From Corynebacterium falsenii (GTDB taxonomy: Bacteria; Actinomycetota; Actinomycetes; Mycobacteriales; Mycobacteriaceae), in assembly GCF_020099275.1 (NCBI RefSeq), contig NZ_CP083646.1, positions 930,001-994,000 on the forward strand: a stretch of 64,000 nucleotides of DNA. Reading direction: 5' to 3'. Position 1 is the first letter of the stretch. Every line of letters begins with the position of its first letter. Below are positions 9,257-18,751 of this stretch, piece by piece. The position numbers and the translations under genes are program-made. The notes under the pieces are model-generated. The model searched no databases. It saw nothing but the letters and a program-made list of their open reading frames with translations, and had not been told where the DNA came from.

Positions 9257-10003
9257 ATGAGCACGACCGTCACCCCCTCCTCCGCCTCTTCCTCACAGTC
9301 CACCGATCCCGCCCTCATCATGACGATCACGGGGATCGATGGCGCCACGGTCGTGGCCGCCGAGCGCATGCGCGACTACGCGCGGCAGCTTGGCTTCCAG
9401 GCGGGGCTGGTGCTCAACGTGCAAACGCCCCAGTGGCGCCTCCGCGACGACCACGCGGCCCTAGAGTTCGTCCACGAGTCCGCAGGTCACGGGCATGAGC
9501 TTCTGCTCGGCGGCCTGGGACCGCTGGGTGGGGATGCCGGCAAAGGGGAGTTCCACCGCCTCGGTCGCCACGAGTCCCTGCTGCGGCTCACCGCCGCACG
9601 GCGCCAACTCGCCACGCTCGGCATTGAGCCGAGCGTGTTTGCGCCATCGCGCTGGCTGGCGTCCGAAGCCTCCTTGAGCGCTGCCGAGCAACTGGGATTC
9701 ACAGTGGCAGCGGACGCGTACACCATTCGCGATCTCGCCGCCCCCTCCACGCACAACGTGCGCGTGCTCGCCTTCGGAGACGGGTTCGGCGCGGTCGCGT
9801 GGTGGCGTCGAAATGTGAAAAACAGCGTGCACCGCATCGCCGAGAGGGGCCAGGACATCCGCCTGTCGATCAGCGCGCACAAGGCCGCGAAGAAAGATAT
9901 CCGGCGGGACATGGAAGCGATCCTCACGGACCTGGCATCCGCCGGGTACCGCTCGGCCAGCCACCGGGGGTTCGTGGAGCGGCGTCACCCCACCGCCGCG
10001 TAG
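9257..10003 (+). CDS. DUF2334-like polysaccharide deacetylase-family protein
   Basis: A 248-aa protein I recognise only at family level. GHELLLGGLG, FHRLGRHESLLRLTAARRQL and SVFAPSRWLASEASL resemble the DUF2334 group of polysaccharide-deacetylase-fold proteins, which often sits beside purSQL in corynebacteria. Residues 1-20 are Ser/Thr-rich and look disordered; I see no signal peptide. Whether it keeps a complete metal-binding Asp-His-His set is unclear. No substrate can be assigned. It lies 85 nt upstream of purS. Confidence 0.6.
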   Translation: MSTTVTPSSASSSQSTDPALIMTITGIDGATVVAAERMRDYARQLGFQAGLVLNVQTPQWRLRDDHAALEFVHESAGHGHELLLGGLGPLGGDAGKGEFHRLGRHESLLRLTAARRQLATLGIEPSVFAPSRWLASEASLSAAEQLGFTVAADAYTIRDLAAPSTHNVRVLAFGDGFGAVAWWRRNVKNSVHRIAERGQDIRLSISAHKAAKKDIRRDMEAILTDLASAGYRSASHRGFVERRHPTAA

Positions 10004-10088
10004 GGGCAGCGGAAAACCCCAGGTGTTACGATAGGCGGGTACATCAAGACCGTCTTTACCCTTCACATCTGGGAGCTAGCACAGAGCC

Positions 10089-10331
10089 ATGGCCCGTGTT
10101 GTCGTTAACGTAATGCCCAAACAGGAAATCCTCGATCCCCAAGGCCAGGCCGTCGTTCGCGCCCTGGGCCGCATCGGAATCAGTGGAGTCAACGATGTTC
10201 GCCAAGGCAAGCGCTTTGAGCTGGACGTTGAGGAAGGCGTGAGCCAGGAGGATCTGCGCAAGATCGCCTCCGACCTCCTCGCCAACACCGTCATCGAGGA
10301 CTTCGACGTGGTTGTGGAGGGGGACAAGTGA
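10089..10331 (+). CDS. purS: Phosphoribosylformylglycinamidine synthase subunit PurS
   Basis: Small structural subunit of FGAM synthase, 80 aa. It helps pass ammonia from PurQ to PurL. The family pattern is [43 protein letters not shown]. Its stop overlaps the purQ GTG by 4 nt, so the two are probably translated in a fixed ratio. A TACGAT -10-like box lies near 10027 in the gap after the DUF2334 gene. Confidence 0.95.
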   Translation: MARVVVNVMPKQEILDPQGQAVVRALGRIGISGVNDVRQGKRFELDVEEGVSQEDLRKIASDLLANTVIEDFDVVVEGDK

Positions 10332-10999
10332 GCACACGCATCGGCGTGATCACCTTCCCCGGAACCCTCGATGATGTCGACGCCACCAGGGCGGTCCGGC
10401 TCGCCGGGGCAGAACCCGTGGAACTGTGGCACGCAGACGAAGACCTGAAAAACGTGGACGCCGTGGTAGTGCCCGGTGGCTTCTCCTACGGCGACTACCT
10501 CCGCGCGGGAGCCATCGCCTCCATCGCTCCGGCCATGCGCTCCGTCGTGGAGGCCGCGGGGCGCGGAACCCCAGTTCTGGGCATCTGCAACGGCTTCCAA
10601 ATCCTCCAGGAAGCCGGGCTGCTGCCGGGTGCCTTGACCCGCAACGAGGGCCTGCACTTCGTGTGCCGAGACATCTACCTGGACGTGGAAAACACCAACA
10701 CCGCCTGGACCAACTCCTTTGACGAGGGCTCCGCGATCTACGTGCCCACCAAGCACGGCGAGGGTCGTTTCCAAGCATCCCAGGAAACCCTCGATGAGCT
10801 GGAAGGGGAGGGCCGCGTGGTCTTCCGCTACCAGCACAATCACAACGGTTCCCGCAACAGCATCGCCGGAATCAGCAGCGCCGATGGCCGCGTGGTCGGC
10901 CTCATGCCGCACCCGGAACACGCCGTGGAGGAGCTCACCGGCCCCTCCACCGATGGCCTGGGCCTGTTTACGTCCGTGATATCCACCCTGGTGTCCTAA
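10328..10999 (+). CDS. purQ: Phosphoribosylformylglycinamidine synthase subunit PurQ (glutaminase)
   Basis: Glutamine amidotransferase subunit of FGAM synthase, 223 aa, releasing ammonia for PurL. The class I triad is present: nucleophile Cys87 in GICNGFQ and the His/Glu pair in [11 protein letters not shown] near the C-terminus. [15 protein letters not shown] supplies the oxyanion region. It starts at a GTG overlapping purS and is followed by purL after 33 nt. Confidence 0.95.
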   Translation: MSTRIGVITFPGTLDDVDATRAVRLAGAEPVELWHADEDLKNVDAVVVPGGFSYGDYLRAGAIASIAPAMRSVVEAAGRGTPVLGICNGFQILQEAGLLPGALTRNEGLHFVCRDIYLDVENTNTAWTNSFDEGSAIYVPTKHGEGRFQASQETLDELEGEGRVVFRYQHNHNGSRNSIAGISSADGRVVGLMPHPEHAVEELTGPSTDGLGLFTSVISTLVS

Positions 11000-11032
11000 C
11001 CCACCGCGACGAAAGCTGCGAACGGAGAACGA

Positions 11033-13495
11033 ATGATTCACAACGATACTGTCGCGCAGGCGCAGGAAAACCCTGACCTGGATCAGCCCTACGCCGAGCT
11101 GGGGTTGAAGGACGACGAATACGCGCGCATCAAAGACATCCTGGGCCGCCGGCCCACCGACGCGGAACTGGCCATGTACTCGGTCATGTGGTCGGAGCAC
11201 TGCTCCTACAAGTCCTCGAAAGCACACCTGAGCTACTTCGGCAAGACCACCACGGATGAGATGAAGTCCAAGATGCTCGCTGGCATCGGTGAGAACGCCG
11301 GTGTGATCGACATCGGTGGCGGCCACGCCGTGACCTTCAAGGTTGAGTCCCACAACCACCCGTCTTATGTGGAGCCCTACCAGGGCGCGGCCACGGGCGT
11401 GGGCGGCATCGTCCGCGACATCATGGCGATGGGCGCTCGCCCAGTGGCCGTCATGGATCAGCTGCGCTTCGGCCCCGCCGATGCCCCCGATACTCAGCGC
11501 GTCCTGCCAGGCGTGGTGGCCGGCGTGGGCGGTTACGGCAACTCGTTGGGACTTCCCAACATTGGTGGCGAGACTGTCTTCGATGCCTCCTACGCGGGCA
11601 ACCCGCTGGTCAACGCCCTGTGCGTGGGTACCCTGCGCACCGAGGACCTCAAGCTGGCCTTCGCCTCCGGCGAGGGCAACCGCGTGATCCTTTTCGGCTC
11701 GCGCACCGGCCTGGACGGCATCGGTGGCGTGTCCGTGCTGGCCTCTGACACTTTCGAAGAGGGCGCCGAGCGCAAGCTGCCTGCCGTGCAGGTGGGCGAC
11801 CCGTTCGCGGAGAAGGTCCTCATCGAGTGCTGCCTGGATCTGTACCGCGCCGGTGTGGTCGTGGGGATCCAGGACCTGGGCGGCGCCGGCTTGTCCTGCG
11901 CCACCTCAGAGCTGGCCAGCGCCGGCGATGGCGGCATGCACATCAACCTGGACAACGTACACTTGCGCGCTGAAAACATAACCGCGGCCGAGATCCTCTC
12001 CTCCGAGTCCCAGGAGCGCATGTGCGCCGTGGTGACCCCGGATAACGTCGATGCGTTCATGGAGATCTGCGCCAAGTGGGACGTGCTGGCCTCCGACATC
12101 GGCTGCGTGACCGACGGTGACCACCTGGTCATCGAGCATCAGGGCGAGGTTGTGGTCGACGCCCCACCGCGGACCATGGCCGAGGAAGGCCCGGTCTACC
12201 AGCGCCCGTACTCCAAGCCGGACAACCAGGATGCTCTCAACGAGGATCCCCACCTTGCTCGCCCGACCACCAGCCAGGAGCTGCGCCAGCTCGTGCTGGA
12301 CATGGCTGCTTCTCCTGCATTGTGCAGCCGCGAGTTCATCACAGAGCAGTACGACCGCTACGTCCGCGGCAACACCGTTTCCGCCAAGGATGCCGACGCC
12401 GGTGTGCTGCGCATCGACGAGGAATCCGGCCGCGGCATCGCGGTGGCCACGGACGCGTCCGGCCGCTACACGCAGCTGGATCCCCGCACGGGCGCGCAGC
12501 TAGCTTTGGCCGAGGCGTACCGCAATGTGGCCGTGACGGGTGCCACCCCGGTGGCCGTGTCCAACTGCCTGAACTTCGGTTCCCCGGAGGATCCGGGGGT
12601 GATGTGGCAGTTCCGCGAGGCCGTGCACGGCCTCGCCGATGGCTGTGCTGAGCTGGGCACTCCGGTGACCGGCGGCAACGTGTCGTTCTACAACCAGACT
12701 GGCTCCACGCCGATCTTGCCTACTCCGGTTATCGCCGTGCTGGGCACCATCGACGACTGCGCCACGCGCATCCCGCAGAAGCTCCCGGCGGGTCAGGAAG
12801 GGCAGGAGTACCACCTCATTCTTGCCGGTGTGGAGACCAAGGACGAGTTCGGCGGCTCGATCTGGCAGCAGGTCGCGCACAACACCCTGGCTGGTGTGCC
12901 GCCGCAGGTGGATCTCAAGTTGGAGCAGCGCTTGGGCCAGTTCCTGGCCGAAAACCGCGAGTCCATCGCCGCCGCGCATGACCTGTCCGAGGGCGGCCTG
13001 GCCCAGGCCGTGGTGGAGATGGCCGTGCAGGCGAACCGCGGCATCGCCGTGAACCCCTCCCTGCTCACGGATAAGTCCTTGGGCGAACAGACCGAGAGTG
13101 CATCGTCGGATGTGGAGCGTGCCTTCATCGGCATGTTCTCCGAGACGGCGTCTCGCGTGCTGCTGGCCGTGACCAAGGAGAACTACGAGGACGTGATGGC
13201 TTCCCTGGCCGACCACGACCTCGCCGGCGCGTGGGTGGGCCTGACGGGCATCACCGACCAGGCTGGCACCCCGCAGGTGCGCTTCGGCACGAGCATCTTC
13301 CCGGCACTGCCGTTTAGCGAGCAGGTGGCACTCGGCGAGGCACGCTCCGAGGACGGCACTGCTGTCAGCACCGGCGGCAGCGCTGCTGACCTCACCGAGC
13401 TGGTCTACAGCGTCACCGAACTGAAGGAGGCGTGGACGGCCACCCTCCCGGCGCTGTTCAGCCACGCCGCCGGCAACAACTCGGTCATCGAGTAA
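11033..13495 (+). CDS. purL: Phosphoribosylformylglycinamidine synthase subunit PurL
   Basis: Synthetase subunit of FGAM synthase. It uses ATP, FGAR and ammonia to make FGAM. The protein is 820 aa, slightly longer than most small-type PurL proteins (about 740-770), with the extra length in the C-terminal third. Conserved blocks are [16 protein letters not shown] near residue 60, [31 protein letters not shown], and the second AIRS-like half with [17 protein letters not shown]. The AACGGAGAACG stretch just before the ATG gives a plausible ribosome site. The gene ends the purSQL operon before a strong terminator. Confidence 0.95.
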   Translation: MIHNDTVAQAQENPDLDQPYAELGLKDDEYARIKDILGRRPTDAELAMYSVMWSEHCSYKSSKAHLSYFGKTTTDEMKSKMLAGIGENAGVIDIGGGHAVTFKVESHNHPSYVEPYQGAATGVGGIVRDIMAMGARPVAVMDQLRFGPADAPDTQRVLPGVVAGVGGYGNSLGLPNIGGETVFDASYAGNPLVNALCVGTLRTEDLKLAFASGEGNRVILFGSRTGLDGIGGVSVLASDTFEEGAERKLPAVQVGDPFAEKVLIECCLDLYRAGVVVGIQDLGGAGLSCATSELASAGDGGMHINLDNVHLRAENITAAEILSSESQERMCAVVTPDNVDAFMEICAKWDVLASDIGCVTDGDHLVIEHQGEVVVDAPPRTMAEEGPVYQRPYSKPDNQDALNEDPHLARPTTSQELRQLVLDMAASPALCSREFITEQYDRYVRGNTVSAKDADAGVLRIDEESGRGIAVATDASGRYTQLDPRTGAQLALAEAYRNVAVTGATPVAVSNCLNFGSPEDPGVMWQFREAVHGLADGCAELGTPVTGGNVSFYNQTGSTPILPTPVIAVLGTIDDCATRIPQKLPAGQEGQEYHLILAGVETKDEFGGSIWQQVAHNTLAGVPPQVDLKLEQRLGQFLAENRESIAAAHDLSEGGLAQAVVEMAVQANRGIAVNPSLLTDKSLGEQTESASSDVERAFIGMFSETASRVLLAVTKENYEDVMASLADHDLAGAWVGLTGITDQAGTPQVRFGTSIFPALPFSEQVALGEARSEDGTAVSTGGSAADLTELVYSVTELKEAWTATLPALFSHAAGNNSVIE

Positions 13496-13529
13496 GTCCG
13501 GATGTCCAGCGCGCGCTAGCGAAGACAAG

Positions 13530-13563
13530 AAGCCTCGCTTCCCATCAGGGGGAGCGAGGCTTT
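13530..13563 (+). terminator. Rho-independent terminator after purL
   Basis: AGCCTCGCT (13531-13539) pairs perfectly with AGCGAGGCT (13553-13561), followed by TT and a GC-rich stretch. It lies 35 nt past the purL stop. Confidence 0.8.
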
Positions 13564-13606
13564 GCGCTGTTGGAGCTATAGGGAGCTACACGGTGATAGA
13601 CCGAGT

Positions 13607-13656
13607 TACACCGTGCTACACCGTGCTACACAGTGCTACTCAGTGTTACTCAGTGA
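13607..13656. repeat. Decamer tandem repeat, five units
   Basis: The units are TACACCGTGC (13607 and 13617), TACACAGTGC (13627), TACTCAGTGT (13637) and TACTCAGTGA (13647), with drift toward the right end. The array crosses the stop codon of the minus-strand thioesterase gene at 13646-13648, so its last units encode that protein's C-terminus. Confidence 0.9.
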
Positions 13657-14764
13657 ACTTAAAGTCGCGGTTGTGCGGCTCCACGAGCGGGCGCGGCTCG
13701 TAGTCGCTGCGCAGGCGGCGCAGGGTGATGGCGTGCTCCACGAGGCGCTTGTCCTCATTGGTCTCCGGCACGAACTGACGCGCCTGCAGCGGGTTACCAT
13801 CCAGGTCCACGGCCACATAGGTCATGGAGGCGTGGATGGCGACCGGCAGGTTGCCCTTGCCCTCGCGCGGATCGCCCGCGCGCAGGTGCACCATCACGGT
13901 CATGGAGCGCCGGTCCGTGCGGATTAGGCGCGCGTTGACCTCCACGAGGTCGCCGATCTGCACCGGACGGTAGAAGCGAATACCGCCGGCGTACACAGCC
14001 GTGGTGCGCTCTCCGGACCAGGCCATGGTGCAGGCCGTGGCGGCTTCGTCGATCCACTGCATCGCCGTGCCGCCGTGAACGTTGCCGCCCCAGTTCACGT
14101 CCGTGGGCTTGGCCAGGAAGCGGTTGGTCAGCTCCGGCGCGGTGGAGTTTTCCGTGTAGGTCTGGCGCAGCATCTCTTCTTCGATGGCGCGGCGCAGCTG
14201 CACGCGGGATAGCGCGGCGGCTTCCACGCGGCGGCCCTCGTCGGTGGTCGGCACGTAGGTGGGGACCTTCTTCGGCTTGCGGTTTTCGTCCATCGACACG
14301 AAGATCACCAAGCAGTCGCAGGCGCGGGTGAACACGCCTTCGCGCGGATCGGCCGACCAGACCTCGTTCACGATGTGCATCGAGGATCGCCCGGTGTAGG
14401 CGATGCGGCTGCGCACCTCCACCATGTGGCCGGACGGGATGGGCCGCGTGAAGTGGATGTGGCCCACGTAGGCGGTCACGCAGTAGGAGCGTGCCCAGCC
14501 CACGGCACAGGCGTAGGCTGCCTTGTCGATCCATTCCAGCACGCGACCGCCGTGCACGCCCATCGCTCCTGCCATGAGGACATCGGTGGGGGCGGCGAGG
14601 AAGCGCAGCGTCACTTCGGGGCTGCGGTTGGTGCCTTCCATGTCGTCGTCGGTGTACGTGGGGTTGTTGGAATTGTCCGTGGCGTTTCCCGAGACGTGCT
14701 CAGTGTTCTCAGTGTTGTCAGTGTTCTTGTTGTTCTCAGGGGTGTCGGAGCTAGTGTCTGTCAC
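13646..14764 (-). CDS. Acyl-CoA thioesterase with two hotdog domains
   Basis: Predicted to hydrolyse acyl-CoA thioesters. The 372-aa protein has a disordered Asn/Thr-rich N-terminus (about 1-45), then two tandem hotdog domains. Domain 1 contains MGVHGGRVLEWIDKAAYACAVGWA and domain 2 contains NVHGGTAMQWIDEAATACTMAWSG, both matching the helix motif of the BFIT/YciA-type thioesterases. An internal Met (MEGTNRSPEV) is an alternative start that would remove the low-complexity tail. The gene is convergent with purL. Chain-length preference cannot be read from the sequence. Confidence 0.85.
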   Translation of the reverse strand: MTDTSSDTPENNKNTDNTENTEHVSGNATDNSNNPTYTDDDMEGTNRSPEVTLRFLAAPTDVLMAGAMGVHGGRVLEWIDKAAYACAVGWARSYCVTAYVGHIHFTRPIPSGHMVEVRSRIAYTGRSSMHIVNEVWSADPREGVFTRACDCLVIFVSMDENRKPKKVPTYVPTTDEGRRVEAAALSRVQLRRAIEEEMLRQTYTENSTAPELTNRFLAKPTDVNWGGNVHGGTAMQWIDEAATACTMAWSGERTTAVYAGGIRFYRPVQIGDLVEVNARLIRTDRRSMTVMVHLRAGDPREGKGNLPVAIHASMTYVAVDLDGNPLQARQFVPETNEDKRLVEHAITLRRLRSDYEPRPLVEPHNRDFKFTE

Positions 14765-14887
14765 TGCGGTGCCTTCCCGGTCGCTTCGTCATTGTTTTGA
14801 TGGTGCTCTGCCAGTTTTTACCCAGTGTTGGCTTAACTTATCCATCCTAACGCGCCCGACGCCCTCGTGGGAGTACGGTGTGCGTTT

Positions 14888-15280
14888 ATGAAGCGTTCTT
14901 TGTCCGGTCCGGAGTTGTCCGCCGCTGCCCGAGATGCCGTCAAGCGCGTCCTTCCCTGGGTTCGCGGCACCGCACCGCGCCCGTCCCGTCCCGCGGTTGC
15001 CGAGGCCGTCCGCCTGAGCGCCGAGGTGTTAGCGCAGGTCGCGCCTGGTAACACCGTCGAGGTGCGGGTCCCGCCGTTCGTGGCGGTGCAGTGCGTGGCC
15101 GGTCCGCAGCATCGCCGTGGCACCCCGCCGAACGTGGTGCAGTGCGATCCCCACGAGTGGCTACGGCTGGTCGTCGGTGATGTTGATCTTTCTTCGTCCG
15201 ACGCCGACATCTCCGGCACCCGCGCCGGGGCCATCGGTGAGTCACTTCCGCTCTTCCGTTTCGGGTCGTCGGCTGGATAA
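14888..15280 (+). CDS. Small sterol-carrier-family protein
   Basis: A 130-aa protein of a family commonly encoded just before purF in corynebacteria and mycobacteria, usually annotated as sterol carrier family. Recognisable segments are PGNTVEVRVPPFVAVQCVAGPQHRRGTPPNVVQCDPHEWLRL, with a GPxHxRGTPPNVV core. I chose the ATG at 14888 (MKRSLSGPEL) over the upstream start at 14867. No ligand is known to me. It lies 40 nt upstream of purF and may share its expression. Confidence 0.7.
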   Translation: MKRSLSGPELSAAARDAVKRVLPWVRGTAPRPSRPAVAEAVRLSAEVLAQVAPGNTVEVRVPPFVAVQCVAGPQHRRGTPPNVVQCDPHEWLRLVVGDVDLSSSDADISGTRAGAIGESLPLFRFGSSAG

Positions 15281-15320
15281 TTCTTGGGTTTTGTCCGAAA
15301 ACCCTAGTAATGTGGGGGCA

Positions 15321-16973
15321 GTGGCAGACGTAAAGAGTCAAAACACCATGTCAGTGCCTGTTGTACCCGCTGGCCCCTACGACGATTTGGGGGAGCCTGA
15401 GCCGCGCGAGGAGTGTGGCGTCTTCGGAGTATGGGCACCGGGGGAAGACGTATCCAAATTCACCTACTACGGGCTGTACGCGCTGCAGCACCGTGGTCAG
15501 GAAGCAGCCGGCATCGCGGTAGGTAATGGGGACCAGATCGTGGTGTTCAAAGATCTCGGCTTGGTGAGCCAGGTCTTTGACGAACAATCGCTGGATGCCC
15601 TCAAGGGCCACATCGCCATCGGCCACAATCGCTACACCACGGCAGGTGGCAATAGCTGGGAAAATGCCCAGCCCATGTTCCGCATGGCCCCCGATGGCAC
15701 GGATATCGCCCTGGGACACAACGGCAACTTGGTGAACCACTGGGAGCTCACCATGCAGGCCGCACGCCAGGGCCTAGTGGATCCCAAGACTCACCCTTCA
15801 GATTCCCTCGTCATGTGCGCCCTTCTGGCCGCCGACACCCGGGAAGGTCACTCCGCGGAAGAAGCGGCAATGGAGCTGTTCCCTAAGGTTAACGGTGCCT
15901 TCTGCGTGGTGTTCACGGACGGAGATTCCCTGTACGCAGTGCGCGACCCGCAGGGCGTGCGCCCCCTGTCCATTGGGCAGCTGGAAGGTGGCGGCTATGT
16001 GGTCGCCAGCGAAACGGCAGCGCTGGATATCGTGGGCGCCACTTTCGTGCGCGATGTGGAGCCGGGCGAGCTCATCGTGGTGAACGCCGACGGGCTGCGT
16101 TCCCGCCGCTTCGCGCCGGAAAAGCGCAGCACCTGCGTGTTCGAGTACGTCTACCTGGCCCGCCCAGACTCCGTCATCCGCGGCCAGTCCGTCAACACCA
16201 CCCGCGTGACCATTGGCCGCAAGCTGGCCAAGGAGGCCCCCGCCGAAGGCGACCTGGTCATCCCCGTCCCAGAATCCGGAACCCCCGCTGCGGTGGGTTA
16301 CGCCCAAGAGTCCGGCATCCCGTTCGCCCAGGGGCTCATGAAGAACGCCTACGTGGGCCGTACCTTCATCGAACCATCGCAGTCCATCCGCCAGCTCGGC
16401 ATCCGCCTGAAGCTCAACCCGCTGCGTGAGGTGATCGAGGGCAAGAGCTTGGTTGTGGTGGACGATTCCATCGTGCGCGGCAACACCCAGCGGGCGCTCA
16501 TCAAGATGCTGCGCGATGCGGGTGCGGCGGAAGTGCACGTGCGCATCGCCTCGCCGCCGGTGAAGTGGCCCTGTTTCTACGGCATCGACTTCGCCTCGCC
16601 GCTGGAGTTGATCGCCAACAACGTGGATCAGAACGATCCGGTGGAGCGTATCCGCGAGGACATCGGGGCGGATTCCTTGGCCTATGTCTCGGCCGAGTCC
16701 ATGATCGAGGCCTCCGGGCAACCCGCTGAATCTTTGTGCTGTGCGTGCTTTGATGGTCATTATCCGCTGGGGATGCCCGCGGATGACCCCAACTCGGAGC
16801 TGGTCAAGACCATGCAGGCTCAGCAGGCGCAGGGCAGTCCCGCCGACCCGAACCCTCTGCGGCAGCCGGAGCACCAGGCTGAGCTGGCTGGGCAGGCTCA
16901 GCCACCGCGTCGTTCTGGGCGGGCGTGTGCCAGCGCAGACGAGCTCGACGAATTCACCAACCCGAATAATTAG
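15321..16973 (+). CDS. purF: Amidophosphoribosyltransferase
   Basis: Catalyses the committed step of purine synthesis, PRPP plus glutamine to phosphoribosylamine. From the GTG at 15321 it is 550 aa; an ATG at 15348 (MSVPVVPAG) is the main alternative. The N-terminal Ntn glutaminase has its nucleophile at Cys32 in REECGVFGVW, so a propeptide must be removed. The PRPP-binding motif is SLVVVDDSIVRGNTQR. Cysteines near the C-terminus (SLCCACFDGHYP) resemble Fe-S ligands of the B. subtilis-type enzyme. TAGTAAT at 15305-15311 could be a -10 box for a near-leaderless message from the GTG. The C-terminal 60 residues are Pro/Gln-rich and probably disordered. Confidence 0.93.
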   Translation: MADVKSQNTMSVPVVPAGPYDDLGEPEPREECGVFGVWAPGEDVSKFTYYGLYALQHRGQEAAGIAVGNGDQIVVFKDLGLVSQVFDEQSLDALKGHIAIGHNRYTTAGGNSWENAQPMFRMAPDGTDIALGHNGNLVNHWELTMQAARQGLVDPKTHPSDSLVMCALLAADTREGHSAEEAAMELFPKVNGAFCVVFTDGDSLYAVRDPQGVRPLSIGQLEGGGYVVASETAALDIVGATFVRDVEPGELIVVNADGLRSRRFAPEKRSTCVFEYVYLARPDSVIRGQSVNTTRVTIGRKLAKEAPAEGDLVIPVPESGTPAAVGYAQESGIPFAQGLMKNAYVGRTFIEPSQSIRQLGIRLKLNPLREVIEGKSLVVVDDSIVRGNTQRALIKMLRDAGAAEVHVRIASPPVKWPCFYGIDFASPLELIANNVDQNDPVERIREDIGADSLAYVSAESMIEASGQPAESLCCACFDGHYPLGMPADDPNSELVKTMQAQQAQGSPADPNPLRQPEHQAELAGQAQPPRRSGRACASADELDEFTNPNN

Positions 16974-17007
16974 CACCGACAGCATCACCAGCAGAAAGTC
17001 CAGCACA

Positions 17008-18111
17008 ATGAGCGAAAACGTGGAACCAACTCAGAATCAGTCCCCAGGCGAACCCGACGAACGGGGTGCAACGTACGCTGCTGCGGGCGTCGATATCGAG
17101 GCCGGCGACCGGGCAGTGGAACTGTTCGCGCCGCTAGCGAAGCGGGCAACTCGCCCCGAGGTCCGCGGCGGCCTGGGTGGTTTCGCCGGACTGTTCGCGC
17201 TGGGTAATTACGATAAGCCGCTGCTGGCAGCCTCTTCCGACGGCGTGGGCACGAAGCTGGCGGTGGCTCAGGCTATGGATAAGCACGACACGATCGGCCG
17301 CGACCTCGTGGCTATGTGCGTGGATGACCTCGTGGTTTGCGGCGCCGAGCCGCTGTTCCTCCAGGATTACATTGCCATCGGCAAGGTCGTTCCCGAGCAC
17401 GTCGCCAGCATTGTTGCAGGCATTGCCGCTGGTTGTGAGGAAGCCGGTTGTGCCCTGCTCGGCGGCGAGACTGCCGAGCACCCAGGCGTGATGGAGCCGG
17501 GTGAGTACGATGTCTCCGCCACCGCCGTGGGCGTGGTGGAAGAGGCCAAGGTGCTGGGCCCGGACCGCGTCCGCCCGGGAGATGCCGTGATCGCCATGGC
17601 ATCGTCCGGACTGCACTCCAACGGATACTCCCTGGCCCGCCACGTGCTGCTGGACACGGCTGGCCTGCCGCTGGATGGTTACGTCCGCGACTTCGACCGC
17701 ACCCTGGGTGAGGAACTGCTCGAGCCGACCCGCATCTACGCGAAGACCTGCCTGGACCTGGCGAATGAGTGTGACGTGCACACGTTCGCTCACATCACCG
17801 GCGGCGGTCTCGCGGCCAACCTGGCCCGCGTGATCCCTGAGGGTATGCAGGCCGAGCTTCAGCGCTCCACCTGGTCCCCGGCGCCGATCTTCCGCACGAT
17901 CCAGCGCACCGGCCGGGTGCCCCAGGAGGAGATGGAAAAGACCTTCAACATGGGCGTCGGCATGGTTGCCGTCGTTGCAGAGGACGATGCTGAGCGTGCC
18001 ATGGCCATGCTCACCGCGCGGCACGTCGAGGCCTGGAAACTGGGCGAGGTGCACGCCACGGAGGACGGCCAGACCGGCGCCTACCTCACCGGCGAATACC
18101 GCCGCGCTTAG
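17008..18111 (+). CDS. purM: Phosphoribosylformylglycinamidine cyclo-ligase (AIR synthase)
   Basis: Converts FGAM to AIR with ATP, following the PurSQL reaction. The protein is 367 aa from the ATG at 17008. Family motifs are LAASSDGVGTKLAVAQAM, MCVDDLVVCGAEPLFLQDYIAIGK, LLGGETAEHPGVM and SSGLHSNGYSLAR. The longer in-frame ORF upstream only overlaps purF and is not used. It lies 34 nt after purF, so purF-purM form one unit. Confidence 0.95.
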   Translation: MSENVEPTQNQSPGEPDERGATYAAAGVDIEAGDRAVELFAPLAKRATRPEVRGGLGGFAGLFALGNYDKPLLAASSDGVGTKLAVAQAMDKHDTIGRDLVAMCVDDLVVCGAEPLFLQDYIAIGKVVPEHVASIVAGIAAGCEEAGCALLGGETAEHPGVMEPGEYDVSATAVGVVEEAKVLGPDRVRPGDAVIAMASSGLHSNGYSLARHVLLDTAGLPLDGYVRDFDRTLGEELLEPTRIYAKTCLDLANECDVHTFAHITGGGLAANLARVIPEGMQAELQRSTWSPAPIFRTIQRTGRVPQEEMEKTFNMGVGMVAVVAEDDAERAMAMLTARHVEAWKLGEVHATEDGQTGAYLTGEYRRA

Positions 18112-18179
18112 ACAGCTCGGCGGGGGAGGGGGCCCGGCGAGCTAGGCCGGGGGGGGAGAAGCGGCCCACAACGCAAAGA

Positions 18180-18237
18180 ATCGCGGCTCAAGATCCATCC
18201 CCTCCACAGTGACGTGGTGAGAGCCCTGAGCCGCGAT
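18180..18237 (-). terminator. Long-armed hairpin between purM and the DUF3073 gene
   Basis: ATCGCGGCTCA (18180-18190) and TGAGCCGCGAT (18227-18237) are a perfect 11-bp inverted repeat with a 36-nt loop. In the minus direction it is followed by TTCTTTGCG, so it fits the DUF3073 gene. A second GC hairpin (CCCGGC/GCCGGG, near 18133-18151) probably serves purM. Confidence 0.6.
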
Positions 18238-18259
18238 GAAGCGGGCGAAATATTAGTGA

Positions 18260-18514
18260 CTAGTGGCGCTTGCCACCGTGGCTATCGCCGTACTTGCCGT
18301 ACTCGTCGTAACCTTCGTAATCGTCGTCGTGGGCTCCGTCGTAGTCGACGTCATAATCAGCGTCGTAGTCATAGTCATCGTTCGCGTGAGAACCAGAGTG
18401 GCCGGAGCCTCCGGACAGTTCCCTCTGGAGCCTCTCCAGATCCATCTCCGGAGTGTTGTACTTCAACTGACGTGCTACCTTGGCTTGCTTTGCTTTGGCG
18501 CGGCCGCGACCCAT
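18260..18514 (-). CDS. DUF3073 family small acidic protein
   Basis: An 84-aa protein starting MGRGRAKAKQAKVARQLKY, the conserved basic N-terminus of the actinobacterial DUF3073 family. Residues 22-34 carry the conserved TPEMDLERLQREL. The remainder is an extremely acidic and Tyr-rich tail (repeats of DYD and DDDYEGYDEYGKYGD). The ATG at 18514 is preceded by AAGGGGG about 8 nt upstream, so I reject the longer upstream reading. The function is unknown to me; the split charge suggests nucleic-acid or RNP binding, which is inference only. Confidence 0.8.
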   Translation of the reverse strand: MGRGRAKAKQAKVARQLKYNTPEMDLERLQRELSGGSGHSGSHANDDYDYDADYDVDYDGAHDDDYEGYDEYGKYGDSHGGKRH

Positions 18515-18605
18515 GGCCTGACCCCCTTGCGGTGTCCAGGGTGGCGCGGGAGTTCGGCCACCCGTATTTCTTACGTATGAGTTTCTTCCTGACCTACACC
18601 ATAGC

Positions 18606-18632
18606 GGTTCGGAACCGATTTTTCCGAAACGA
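18606..18632. promoter_or_regulatory. Overlapping inverted repeats upstream of the DUF3073 gene
   Basis: GGTTCGGAACC is a perfect palindrome around a central G, and TTCGGAA pairs with TTCCGAA 7 nt further on. They lie about 90-120 nt upstream of the DUF3073 start, near a TATGGT -10-like box on the minus strand. This is a candidate operator with no assigned regulator. Confidence 0.35.
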
Positions 18633-18751
18633 GTCCCCCACAACGGCGCGCCACACCGCACATTTATAAGTAAAGCTGCGGTGTGAGCTGGGTTTTCACG
18701 CCTCACATCAATGATTCGGCCGGATTTCCGCCGGCAACAAAAATGCCGAAC

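Noticed and set aside
10004..10088. Purine riboswitch before purS
   Set aside because: The gap is only 85 nt and shows no three-way-junction aptamer sequence.
10076..11359. A 427-codon minus-strand ORF opposite purS, purQ and purL
   Set aside because: It is the shadow of three overlapping, strongly conserved purine genes.
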